This document shows positions 7,648 to 15,784 of a stretch of DNA of 26,535 nt, piece after piece. A program made the translations under genes and the position numbers. Source of the stretch: CAZVEV01 sp964625865. Its GTDB lineage: Bacteria > Planctomycetota > Phycisphaerae > SM23-33. Positions within the stretch are counted from its first letter, which is position 1. The number at the start of each line of letters is the position of its first letter. The stretch spans positions 1-26,535 of the forward strand of contig CAZVEV010000054.1 of assembly GCA_964625865.1 (NCBI GenBank). Direction: 5' to 3'. The notes below the pieces were generated by a model. It worked only from the letters and a program-made list of their open reading frames with translations. It was not told where the DNA came from and made no database searches.

Positions 7648-10600
7648 AGACCGCAACGCTCATAGCCCGGTCCGTCCGTTTCTACTGGCGCACGCACCTG
7701 TCGGTCGTGCTCGCCGCCGCCGTCACCAGCGCCGTCCTGGTTGGCGCCTTGGCCTTGGGCGACTGCGTCCGACACACGCTGCGAGACCTGGCGTTGAAGC
7801 GCCTGGGCGGGTTCCATCATGCCCTTGGCGGGCAGGACCGGTTCTTCCGCGCGGACCTGGCGGGGGGGCTTTCCGGGGACCGAGGCGACGTTGCCGCCGC
7901 GATTATCCTGTCCGGGTCGGCGGAGCACGGCGAGACGTCCCTGCGAGCCAACCAGGTGCAGGTTATCGGGGCCGAGAGGGCCTTCTGGTCGCTCGGCCCG
8001 GCGGGGACCGAGGGGCCTGACCTGGCCGCCGAAGAGGCGGTCCTCAACGTGCAGCTCGCGCGACAACTGGACGCGAAGACCGGACAGCAGGTCGTTCTGC
8101 GCATCCCGCGTCCGGCGGCGCTCAGCCGCGACGTGCCGCTGAGCCCGACCCGCAAGGCCACCTTGCCTCTGCGCGTGACCGTCCGCGCGATCGTGGACGA
8201 CGACCAGTTCGGCCGATTCGGCCTGCGGGCAAGCCAGGCGGCGCCGCTGAATGCGTTCGTTTCGCGCCGATGGCTCGCGGAGAAGCTCGGCATGGCAGGC
8301 AAGGCCAATCTCCTGCTGGCGGCCGACATGGGAGCCGCGTGGGGCTTGCAGGAAGGCCCCGCGAAACTGCGCCGCCTGCTGACCCCGGCCGACCTCGACC
8401 TGACGTTGGACGAACTGTCCGGCCGGCAGGTCGAACTCCGCAGCGGGCGCGTCTTCATCGACGGGGCCGTTACAGCCGCCGCCGTGAAGGCCGATCCCGC
8501 CGCCACGGGCGTGCTGACGTACTTCGTCAACGCCATCTCCGCCGGCGGCGCGGCCACGCCGTATTCGATGGTCTCGGCCGTCGGGCCCGCCGACGACGAC
8601 GGCACCGAGCGCAGCGGGCCCTGGGACCTGGCCGATGACGAGATCGTCATCAATGCCTGGCTGGCCGACGATCTGGGCATCGCTGCCGAGGCGACCGACA
8701 TGGAGATCACGCTGACTTACTTCACCGTGGGCGCCTCGCGCGAACTGAAGACCGCCGCCCGCACGTTCCGCCTGCGGAAGGTCGTCCCCATCGCAGGCCC
8801 CGCCGCAGACCGCACGCTGACGCCCAACTTCCCCGGACTCAGCGACAGCGAGAACTGTCGCGATTGGGACGCCTCGCTCCCGATCGACTTCGACGCCATC
8901 GAGGACGAGGACGAGGCCTACTGGAAGAAGTACAAGGGCACGCCCAAGGCGTTTGTGACCCTGCGGGCCGGACGGGAGATGTGGGCCAATCGCTTCGGTG
9001 ACCTGACCGCCGTGCGATTCTCGGCCGGTCGCGCTAAAGGCGACCTCGCCACCGCGATCCTCGCCGACCTCGACCCGGCCGACGTGGGACTGGCCTTCTT
9101 GCCCGTCCGCGACCAGGCGCTTGCCGCGGGGGCCGAATCGCTGGACCTCGGCCAGTACTTCCTCGGGCTGAGTTTCTTCCTGATCGTTGCCGCGGTCATG
9201 CTGACGGGCCTGCTGTTCGGCTTCGGCATCGAGCAGCGGGGCGAGCAGACCGGCACGTTGCTGGCGCTGGGGTTCACACCGCGGCGCGTGCGGAGGTTGC
9301 TGCTGGCCGAGGGTGCGGCGCTGGCGGCGCTCGGTGCGGCGCTCGGCGTGGGCGGCGGGATCGCGTTTACCCGCGCGATGCTGTGGGGCCTGTCCAATAT
9401 GTGGCAGGGCGTCTCGGCGGCGTCGGCGATCACCTACCACGCCGAGGTCTCCACGCTGATCGCCGGAGCCGGCGGGGCGTTCGCCGCGGCCGTCGCGGCG
9501 ATGTGGATCGCATTGCGGAGGCAGGCCCGTGCTCGCGTGCGCGACCTGCTGGACGGCACGGTGCAGGCCGCAGCGCGTCACGCGCGACGCGCCGGCTGGA
9601 TCGACTGGGTCGGTCGCGCTGGGCTGATCGTCGCGGCGGGTGCGGCGTTCGCGGGCCTGGCCGATACGATCTTCCCCTTCGCCAGTTCCTCGGTCGCGGC
9701 GTTCCTCCTGGGGGCGATCGTGCTGGTGCTGGCCCTGCAGGTGTGCTTCGGCGTGCTCTCGGCGGCCGGGCGGCGGAGCGGGCAGGGCAGGCCCACCATG
9801 GCGGGGCTGGCCCTGCAGAACGCCGGGCGCCGACGCTGGCGGAGCCTTACGGTGGCGGCCCTGCTGGCCAGCGGGTGCTTTCTCGTCGTGTCGATCCAGG
9901 CGTTCCATCTCGATGCTCCCGGCGAGGTGCGCAGACGCGAGTCCGGCACGGGCGGATTCGTGCTGATGGGGCAGACCGCCACCGGCGTCTTCCACGACCT
10001 GAACGCCAAAGACGGTCGTGACGAGTACGCGCTGTCCACCGAAGAGATGGCCGGCGTTTCGGTCGTGCCGATGCGATCCAACGGCGGGGACGACGCCAGT
10101 TGCCTGAATCTCAATCGTGCCCAGCGTGTGCGGCTTCTCGGCGTGCGGCCCGACTTGCTCGACGACCGGTTCGGTTCTATCAAGGCGGAAGACATCGGTC
10201 GCTGGTCCATCCTCGAGTCCGAGTCGGCCCCTGACGTCGTGCCCGCCATCGGAGACGAGGCGACGGTCGTGTACGGCCTGGCCAAGGGGCTGGGCGACAC
10301 CATCGACTACGTCGACCAGCGCGGCAGGCCCTTCAAGGTGCGCATCGTCGGTGTGATCGGCAACTCGGTGTTGCAGGGCTCGCTGGTGATCTCCGAGCGG
10401 CGGTTCGTCGAGCGGTTCCCGTCGGCTGAGGGCCATCGCCTGTTCCTCATGGACGTTCCCGCCGGTCGCGAGTCGGCCGTCCGCCAGAGGCTGTCCGAAG
10501 CGCTGGGCCAGGAGGGGATGGAGATCGTCTCGACGGCGGACCGGCTGGCGGACCTGAACACCGTCCAGAACACATACCTTTCCATCTTCCAGGGCCTCGG

Positions 10601-10943
10601 CTTGCTCGGGCTGCTGCTGGGCAGCGCCGGGGTAGGCGTCGTCGTGCTTCGTACGGCCACCGAGCGGCGCGCCGAGTTCGCCCTCCTGCGGGCGGTGGGC
10701 TTCGCCCGCCCGCGACTGGTGTGGCTGATGTTCTGGGAACACTGGGGATTGCTCGCGATGGGCTTGGCGGCCGGAACGGGCGCGGCGGTGGTGGGGATTG
10801 CCCCCTCGTTGGTGTCGGGGGCGGCGGGGGCGTTTCCCGCTATCACACTAGGACTTATCATCGCCACCGGCACGCTGTGGGTCTTGGCCGGCACGCTGCT
10901 GGCCCTGCGAGGCGGCCTCATCGAGGCGCTGAGAAACGAGTGA
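7644..10943 (+). CDS. Very long ABC permease with two FtsX domains
   Basis: This 1099-residue membrane protein starts with MKTATLIARSVRFYW and an N-terminal helix, followed by a large extracytoplasmic region of about 460 residues. FtsX-type helices appear at about 505-650, including IEQRGEQTGTLLALGF and further TM segments. A middle membrane block spans about 655-752, a second extracytoplasmic region follows, and the C-terminal FtsX core is at about 980-1095 with TERRAEFALLRAVGF. Two FtsX domains in one chain mean it could function as a single-chain permease with two copies of the ATPase at 6955-7647. Typical MacB or LolC/E permeases are much shorter (about 400-650 residues); the duplicated layout resembles the 800-1100-residue group common in Planctomycetota. 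The ATG at 7644 is chosen for its 4-bp coupling to the ATPase; the frame extends further upstream but inside that gene. Confidence 0.88.
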   Translation: MKTATLIARSVRFYWRTHLSVVLAAAVTSAVLVGALALGDCVRHTLRDLALKRLGGFHHALGGQDRFFRADLAGGLSGDRGDVAAAIILSGSAEHGETSLRANQVQVIGAERAFWSLGPAGTEGPDLAAEEAVLNVQLARQLDAKTGQQVVLRIPRPAALSRDVPLSPTRKATLPLRVTVRAIVDDDQFGRFGLRASQAAPLNAFVSRRWLAEKLGMAGKANLLLAADMGAAWGLQEGPAKLRRLLTPADLDLTLDELSGRQVELRSGRVFIDGAVTAAAVKADPAATGVLTYFVNAISAGGAATPYSMVSAVGPADDDGTERSGPWDLADDEIVINAWLADDLGIAAEATDMEITLTYFTVGASRELKTAARTFRLRKVVPIAGPAADRTLTPNFPGLSDSENCRDWDASLPIDFDAIEDEDEAYWKKYKGTPKAFVTLRAGREMWANRFGDLTAVRFSAGRAKGDLATAILADLDPADVGLAFLPVRDQALAAGAESLDLGQYFLGLSFFLIVAAVMLTGLLFGFGIEQRGEQTGTLLALGFTPRRVRRLLLAEGAALAALGAALGVGGGIAFTRAMLWGLSNMWQGVSAASAITYHAEVSTLIAGAGGAFAAAVAAMWIALRRQARARVRDLLDGTVQAAARHARRAGWIDWVGRAGLIVAAGAAFAGLADTIFPFASSSVAAFLLGAIVLVLALQVCFGVLSAAGRRSGQGRPTMAGLALQNAGRRRWRSLTVAALLASGCFLVVSIQAFHLDAPGEVRRRESGTGGFVLMGQTATGVFHDLNAKDGRDEYALSTEEMAGVSVVPMRSNGGDDASCLNLNRAQRVRLLGVRPDLLDDRFGSIKAEDIGRWSILESESAPDVVPAIGDEATVVYGLAKGLGDTIDYVDQRGRPFKVRIVGVIGNSVLQGSLVISERRFVERFPSAEGHRLFLMDVPAGRESAVRQRLSEALGQEGMEIVSTADRLADLNTVQNTYLSIFQGLGLLGLLLGSAGVGVVVLRTATERRAEFALLRAVGFARPRLVWLMFWEHWGLLAMGLAAGTGAAVVGIAPSLVSGAAGAFPAITLGLIIATGTLWVLAGTLLALRGGLIEALRNE

Positions 10944-10962
10944 GTTTCGCGTGATTACCTCG

Positions 10963-11012
10963 CCGGATGTGTGTTAAAGTCTTCTGAGGACGCAACGCAG
11001 CCCGGATGTGTG
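10963..11012. promoter_or_regulatory. Pair of 11-bp direct repeats upstream of propeller operon
   Basis: CCGGATGTGTG occurs at 10963-10973 and again at 11002-11012, spaced by 39 bp, inside the only sizeable gap between the permease and the PQQ/Fe-S operon. The first copy runs into TGTTAAAGT (10972-10980), a possible weak extended -10 element. The repeats could bind a regulator of the redox operon. The match is exact but short, so chance is possible. Confidence 0.3.
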
Positions 11013-11041
11013 CTCCAGCGACCCCTGCGACGAAAGGGCGT

Positions 11042-12667
11042 ATGACAGAGACGAAGGCATCAGTAATAGCGATAGGCGTACCGGCCGCCCTGGCCGTCCT
11101 TGGCGTGGGTGTTGCAGTGGCGTGGCTGTTCAGCGCGCCGGCGGCGTCGTTCGACGTGCGCGGTCGCTGGGAGGGGCCCGCCGATGCAGCCGCCGTTGGT
11201 TCGGAGGCTCATCCCGAGCAGTTCGTCGCCCCGATGCTGCAGATCGTTCTTTCGTTTTCCCGGGCTGCCGCCCCGGCCGGACACGTGCCCTTCCCCCTCG
11301 GCGACGTGGTCTTCCCACCGGGCGAGTTGACCAAGGGCGACGGCGAGATGGCCGAGGACGTCCCCGGCGCCTGGCCCCAGTTCCTCGGACCCAAGCGCAA
11401 CGCGCGGAGCGGCGACTTCACGGCCCTGGCGGACAGTTGGCCCGCCGCCGGACCGCCGGTGGTCTGGTCGGTCGACCTCGGCCCGGGCCACGCCGGGGCA
11501 CTCATCTACGACGGGCGCGCCTACGTATTGGACTACCGCGCAGACCCCGATCCGATCATGCAGGGCGACGTGCTTCGCTGCCTGTCGATGAAAGACGGCA
11601 AGGAGATCTGGAGCTACTGGTATCCGGTCTCCCTGGCGCCGGACCACGGCATCTCGCGGACCATCCCCGCCATCTCCTCGGACTACGTGATCACGTTCGG
11701 CCCGGCCTGCCACGTGATGTGCACCGACGCACTGACCGGCGACTACCAGTGGTGGATGAACCTGGTCGAGCGATACACCACGCGCATCCCCGAGTGGTAC
11801 GCTGCGCAGTGTCCGCTGATCGACGACGACAAGGCCATCATCGCCACCGGCGGGACGCGGCTGATGATTGCCGTCTCCCTCGCGCCCGAGACCGAGGGCA
11901 AGCCGGAGATCCTCTGGGAAGTCGACAATCCGCTGCCCGGAAAGGGCAAGGATGGGCTCCAGATTACCCACTCGTCGATCATGCCCATGACGTTCAAGGG
12001 CAAGCGGGTGTACCTGTATTGCACGACCAAGGGCATCGTCGGCGTGGGCGAGACGCAGAATGACGAGGGGGAGTCCAAGGGCAAGCTGCTGTGGCGCTTC
12101 CCGAACTGGCGGCCTGGCATCAACCCGGTCAGCCCGGTCGTGCTGGACGGCGAGCGCTTCGCCGTCTGCTCAGCCGAGGGCGGGCTGATCCTGCGAATGG
12201 TCCAGCGTCCCGACGGGACCATTGATGTCGAACAACTCGCCAAACTGCGTCCCAAGGCCCTCAGTTCATACCAGCAGACGCCCGTGCTGGACGGCAATCA
12301 CCTGTACGTGGTGCTCTCGCAGAAGGCCGGCTCGCTCCGCGGGCAGCTCGCGTGCATCGACGTCAGCACCGACCCGATCAAGACGCTCTGGACCAGCGGG
12401 CGGGACGACGTGTTCAGGTGGGGGCCTTACCTGAAAACGGAGGATAGAATGTTCTTGTTGAACGACGAGACCGGCGAGCTGACGATGGCCCGCGTCTCGC
12501 CGGAAGGATACGAGCGGATGGCCCGCGCGAAGCTGCTCCACAACATCGACGCCTGGGCGCCGATGGCGCTGGCCGGCGGACGACTGATCCTCCGCGACGA
12601 GGTCCGCATGATCTGCGTAGACCTGCGGGCCGACCGAGCAGCCCCGGCCAAGCCCAAGGACGATTGA
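11042..12667 (+). CDS. PQQ-like outer-face beta-propeller protein
   Basis: This 541-residue protein starts with one hydrophobic helix (about residues 8-30, IAIGVPAALAVLGVGVAVAW) serving as signal anchor. A variable linker follows, then AWPQFLGPKRNARSGDF, the usual opening of PQQ-like propeller proteins of this kind. Propeller elements include LDYRADPDPIMQGDVLRCLS, MKDGKEIWSYWYP and LWRFPNW. It probably lies on the outer face of the inner membrane. No catalytic residues can be assigned. AAAGGG at 11034-11039 lies 2 nt before ATG 11042 and decides this start over the ATG at 11006. It heads a run of six genes with gaps or overlaps of a few bases that also encode Fe-S proteins, which suggests a scaffold or sensor role in an electron-transfer assembly. 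Confidence 0.82.
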   Translation: MTETKASVIAIGVPAALAVLGVGVAVAWLFSAPAASFDVRGRWEGPADAAAVGSEAHPEQFVAPMLQIVLSFSRAAAPAGHVPFPLGDVVFPPGELTKGDGEMAEDVPGAWPQFLGPKRNARSGDFTALADSWPAAGPPVVWSVDLGPGHAGALIYDGRAYVLDYRADPDPIMQGDVLRCLSMKDGKEIWSYWYPVSLAPDHGISRTIPAISSDYVITFGPACHVMCTDALTGDYQWWMNLVERYTTRIPEWYAAQCPLIDDDKAIIATGGTRLMIAVSLAPETEGKPEILWEVDNPLPGKGKDGLQITHSSIMPMTFKGKRVYLYCTTKGIVGVGETQNDEGESKGKLLWRFPNWRPGINPVSPVVLDGERFAVCSAEGGLILRMVQRPDGTIDVEQLAKLRPKALSSYQQTPVLDGNHLYVVLSQKAGSLRGQLACIDVSTDPIKTLWTSGRDDVFRWGPYLKTEDRMFLLNDETGELTMARVSPEGYERMARAKLLHNIDAWAPMALAGGRLILRDEVRMICVDLRADRAAPAKPKDD

Positions 12668-12672
12668 ACGCA

Positions 12673-13692
12673 ATGAACGCCCAACCCGATAGTTCAACCA
12701 AGACGCTCCTGATCGCCGCGCTGGTGGTCGTCGCCGTCGGCGCGGGCATCTGGGCGGCGGTGTCAATGAGCGTTTTTGGCGAGCGCGAGGTCAATGAGGT
12801 GGTCCTGCCCGAGGTAGACGAGGCCCTGCTCACGTGGCGCGAGGTCGGGGCGTTCGATCCGGATCTGGGCAAGCCCGGCGGCCTGGCCGTCAGCGGCGGA
12901 CGGATACACGTGATTGGTGAGTCGGCCCTGGGGACCTTCACGCCGGAAGGGCAGCGCGTCTCGCTGTTTCCCCTTCCGGGCGCGCCGTCGTGCGTTGCGG
13001 TCGGTCCCGACAACCGCATAGTCGTGGGCCTGGGCGGGCGAATCGCGTGGTTCGACCGGGACGGCAAGACCACGGAGATCGCGCCGCCGGGCAAGGACAC
13101 GCCGTACCTGACGTCAATCCTGTGGACATCGCGTGGGTTGTACGCGGCCGACTCGGTCAATGCGGTTGTTTGGCGCACGACCGACGAGGGCAAGACGTGG
13201 TTGCAGATCGACGGGCGAACCGACGGCGACGAGACGGGCTTCGTGCTGCGAAGCGGCAACTTCGACGTGGCCCAGGGCCCGCACGGCCTGCTGCGGATCG
13301 TCAACCCGGGCCTGCTGCGCGTGGAAGCCTACACCACCGACGGCAGGCGGAAGTTCATGTGGGGCAAGGCCGCCTCGACGGTTGAGGGCTTCAGCGGATG
13401 CTGCAATCCCGCCCACATCGCGATCGGGCCCGACGGGCACGTCGTGACGGCCGAGAAGGGCGTCGCGCCGGCGAAGGTCAAGGTCTTCATGCCCGATCGC
13501 GGCGACTCGACGCCCGGGGCGCTGGAAAGCGTGGTTGCGGATGCGTCGCAGTTTCGCGATGCGGCGATGTCCCTGGACGTGGCCGTCGACGCTGACGGGC
13601 GCGTTGTCGTGCTGGAACTGGCCGCCGGCGGGAAGGTGCGCATCTTCGAGCGCAAGCCTGACCCGCTGGAGAGGACGGACGATGGAGAGTAG
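12673..13692 (+). CDS. NHL-repeat-like beta-propeller protein with N-terminal anchor
   Basis: This 339-residue protein begins with a short polar stretch and one TM helix (LLIAALVVVAVGAGIWAAV). A propeller of NHL type follows, with repeated strands such as GKPGGLAVSGGRIHVIGE, GAPSCVAVGPDNRIVVGL, CNPAHIAIGPDGHVVTAEKG and SLDVAVDADGRVVVLEL. A CC pair (GFSGCCNPAHIA) recalls NHL proteins that pair with electron-transfer partners, but no cofactor motif is seen. It would face outside the cytoplasm. TTG 12664 overlapping the previous stop is an alternative start; ATG 12673 is preferred by codon, while AAGGA at 12656-12660 could serve either. It overlaps the next gene by 11 bp. Confidence 0.8.
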   Translation: MNAQPDSSTKTLLIAALVVVAVGAGIWAAVSMSVFGEREVNEVVLPEVDEALLTWREVGAFDPDLGKPGGLAVSGGRIHVIGESALGTFTPEGQRVSLFPLPGAPSCVAVGPDNRIVVGLGGRIAWFDRDGKTTEIAPPGKDTPYLTSILWTSRGLYAADSVNAVVWRTTDEGKTWLQIDGRTDGDETGFVLRSGNFDVAQGPHGLLRIVNPGLLRVEAYTTDGRRKFMWGKAASTVEGFSGCCNPAHIAIGPDGHVVTAEKGVAPAKVKVFMPDRGDSTPGALESVVADASQFRDAAMSLDVAVDADGRVVVLELAAGGKVRIFERKPDPLERTDDGE

Positions 13693-13927
13693 ACCGAACA
13701 TCGATGACAGTCGGCGAGAGTTTTTCCGCCGTCTGGGACGCGCCGCGGCCGGCGCCGGCCTGGCGGCCCTGACGACCGTGCTGCTGGTGCGAAACGGCGA
13801 TGCGACGGCGGCGCCGGCGTGCCCGAACGGCGAGCAGTGCCGGCGCTGCGGCCTGGCCCGTACGTGCGGGCTGCCCGCCGCCGAAGCACGGCGAACCGCG
13901 TCGATCCGGGAGGACGACGATGCCTGA
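13682..13927 (+). CDS. Small Tat-exported Cys-rich protein
   Basis: This 81-residue protein has a twin-arginine signal (SRREFFRRLGRAAAG) followed by a hydrophobic segment (AGLAALTTVLLV). A short mature tail carries four cysteines in CPNGEQCRRCGLARTCGLP. Tat export implies folding or cofactor loading in the cytoplasm, and four Cys could bind one Fe-S cluster or a metal; this is inference. It overlaps the gene before by 11 bp and the gene after by 8 bp, so it belongs firmly to the Fe-S operon. It directly precedes a Tat polyferredoxin and may be its small partner. I do not recognise a named family. Confidence 0.75.
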   Translation: MESRPNIDDSRREFFRRLGRAAAGAGLAALTTVLLVRNGDATAAPACPNGEQCRRCGLARTCGLPAAEARRTASIREDDDA

Positions 13928-14498
13928 ACCGACCGGCGAGATCACGCGGCGGGGGCTGCTTCGCAGTTCGGCCCGCTGGGCCTGCGTCCTCGGGGCGGGC
14001 GCCACGGGCGTGCTGCTGGCCAAGGGCGCCGGCGACGAGGACATGGTCTGGCAGGTCGACCCGCACAAGTGCACGGCGTGCGGCAACTGCGAGACGCACT
14101 GCGTGCTGACCCCGTCGGCCGTCAAATGTGCCCACAACTTCGAGATGTGCGGTTACTGCAAGCTGTGCTTCGGCTATTACAACACCGCGATGTCGGACCC
14201 GGTGGAGGCGGGGGCCGAGAAGCAACTGTGCCCGACCGGCGCGATCATCCGCACGTACGTCAGCCCGGTGGCCTACAGTTACCAGATCGACGAGCCGCTG
14301 TGCATCGCCTGCGGCCTGTGCGTCAAGGGCTGCACGCAGAACGCCAACGGCTCGCTGCACCTGCAGATCCGTCACGACCGCTGCGTCAACTGCAACCAGT
14401 GCACGATCGCCGAGGCCTGCCCCGCCGATGCGGTTGTCCGCGTTCCGGCCTCCACGCCGTACATCATGAAGACCCACGGTGGGGGTGGCCACTCGTGA
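13920..14498 (+). CDS. Tat-exported polyferredoxin, NapG/NosG-like
   Basis: This 192-residue protein has a twin-arginine motif (ITRRGLLRSS) and a hydrophobic stretch with a Gly/Ala-rich end, so it is probably exported or anchored on the periplasmic side. Several 4Fe-4S sites follow: CTACGNCETHC with C51, C54, C57 and C61, then CGYCKLC with a later LCPTGAI, then CIACGLCVKGC, and CVNCNQCTIAEACPADA. Three to four clusters would form an electron wire. Length and layout match NapG/NosG-type ferredoxins that partner NapH-type membrane proteins; the next gene is such a protein and overlaps by 4 bp (GTGA). No nap or nos catalytic gene lies in the window, so the electron acceptor is unknown. Confidence 0.85.
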   Translation: MPEPTGEITRRGLLRSSARWACVLGAGATGVLLAKGAGDEDMVWQVDPHKCTACGNCETHCVLTPSAVKCAHNFEMCGYCKLCFGYYNTAMSDPVEAGAEKQLCPTGAIIRTYVSPVAYSYQIDEPLCIACGLCVKGCTQNANGSLHLQIRHDRCVNCNQCTIAEACPADAVVRVPASTPYIMKTHGGGGHS

Positions 14499-15784
14499 GA
14501 CGTCTTGCAGTGATCGTGATCGTGTGCGGCGTGGTTGCGGGCCTTGCCCCGGCGGCCGAGAAGTTCACCGCCAAGCTGCCCGAGACGTATCAGCACCCGC
14601 ACCACGAGCCGCCGCCGGCTCGCGATACGGCCCTGGCGTACGTGGACCTGGTGGTGCTGGTGGCGGCGCTGGCGGTCGCATCAGTGATCGCGCTGAAGAC
14701 CCGTTCGCGCCGCGCGATGTTCTGGCTGATGGTGGCGTGCGTGGCGTACTTCGGCTTCTATCGCGAGGGCTGCATCTGCCCCATCGGCTCGGTGCAGAAC
14801 GTGGTCTCGGCCATCGTCGACAGCACGTACGTTCTGCCCGCGGTGGTGGCGGGCTTCTTCGCCCTGCCGCTGATCGCGACGATGTTCTTCGGCAGGACGT
14901 TCTGTGCGTCGGTCTGCCCGCTGGGCGGCCTGCAGGACCTGGTGGGCCTGTGGCCCGTTCGCGTGCCGCGCTGGCTGTCGGAATCGCTGGGCCTGCTGGC
15001 CTGGGCGTATCTTGCCGTCGCGGTCCTCTTTACCGCCACCGGGTGCAGCTACCTGATCTGCCAATACGACCCGTTCATCGCCTTCTTCCGCCTGGGCGGC
15101 GACCTGCACATGATCATCCTCGGCGTGTGCATGCTGGTGATCGGCGTGTTCATCGCGCGGCCTTACTGCCGGTTCCTCTGTCCCTACGGCGCGCTGCTTC
15201 GCGTCGCGTCGACGGTCTCGAGGCGCCACCCGGGCATCACGCCGGGACCGTGTATCTCCTGTCGCCTCTGCGAGGACTCGTGCCCCTACGACGCGATTGA
15301 CGTCCCCAACGCTGAAGGTCACGCGCCCCCGCGGACGGTGGGCAAGCGGCGGCTGGCGCTGCTGCTGGCGGCCGCGCCGGTGATTGTTGCCGTGGCGGCG
15401 TATCTGGGGACTCACCTGGCCGGACCGTTCTCTCGGATGCACAAGGAAGTCCGCCTGGCCGAGCGCGTCTGGGCGGAGGCGGCCGGCACGGTGGCCGGGA
15501 CGACCATCTACAGCGATGCGTTCTACAAGACCAACGAAGACCCCGCCGCCCTCTACGGGCGGGCCGAGGACCTGCGGGAGACCTTCAGAACCGGCTGCGC
15601 GTGGGTCGGAGCGTTCCTGGGCCTCGTAATCGCCCTGAAACTCATCTCACTGTCCGTCCGCCGGACGCGGGCCGACTACACGCCCCATCGCGCGACGTGC
15701 CTCTCATGTGCACGGTGCTTTGAGTTCTGTCCGATCGAACGCACGCGCCGCAAGACCGGCCGCATCCCGGAGATCAAGACGTGA
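14495..15784 (+). CDS. NapH/NosR-like polytopic membrane Fe-S protein
   Basis: This 429-residue protein begins with GTG 14495, coupled to the previous stop by GTGA. An N-terminal hydrophobic segment is followed by an exposed stretch with a His/Pro-rich part (QHPHHEPPP) and then several TM helices. NapH/NosR-family Cys motifs occur at the membrane: GFYREGCICPIGSVQN (C93, C95), FCASVCPLGG and YCRFLCPYGA. Two ferredoxin-like sites follow, CISCRLCEDSCPYDAID in the middle and CLSCARCFEFCPIER at the C-terminus after another TM helix. Related proteins pass electrons between quinol or cytoplasmic donors and periplasmic Fe-S proteins. Here it probably works with the Tat polyferredoxin just upstream. 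The final ferredoxin site without a second Cys set suggests a 4-Cys single cluster there. Confidence 0.85.
   Translation: MRRLAVIVIVCGVVAGLAPAAEKFTAKLPETYQHPHHEPPPARDTALAYVDLVVLVAALAVASVIALKTRSRRAMFWLMVACVAYFGFYREGCICPIGSVQNVVSAIVDSTYVLPAVVAGFFALPLIATMFFGRTFCASVCPLGGLQDLVGLWPVRVPRWLSESLGLLAWAYLAVAVLFTATGCSYLICQYDPFIAFFRLGGDLHMIILGVCMLVIGVFIARPYCRFLCPYGALLRVASTVSRRHPGITPGPCISCRLCEDSCPYDAIDVPNAEGHAPPRTVGKRRLALLLAAAPVIVAVAAYLGTHLAGPFSRMHKEVRLAERVWAEAAGTVAGTTIYSDAFYKTNEDPAALYGRAEDLRETFRTGCAWVGAFLGLVIALKLISLSVRRTRADYTPHRATCLSCARCFEFCPIERTRRKTGRIPEIKT

Noticed and set aside
7599..10742. 1047-codon open frame opposite the FtsX permease
   Set aside because: It is a shadow of the permease gene; the translation is rich in Gln, Arg and His without any fold pattern.
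13920..15784. Nitrous-oxide or nitrate reductase operon
   Set aside because: NapG/NapH-like proteins are present but no NosZ, NapA or copper-site protein exists in the window, so only the electron-transfer partners are supported.
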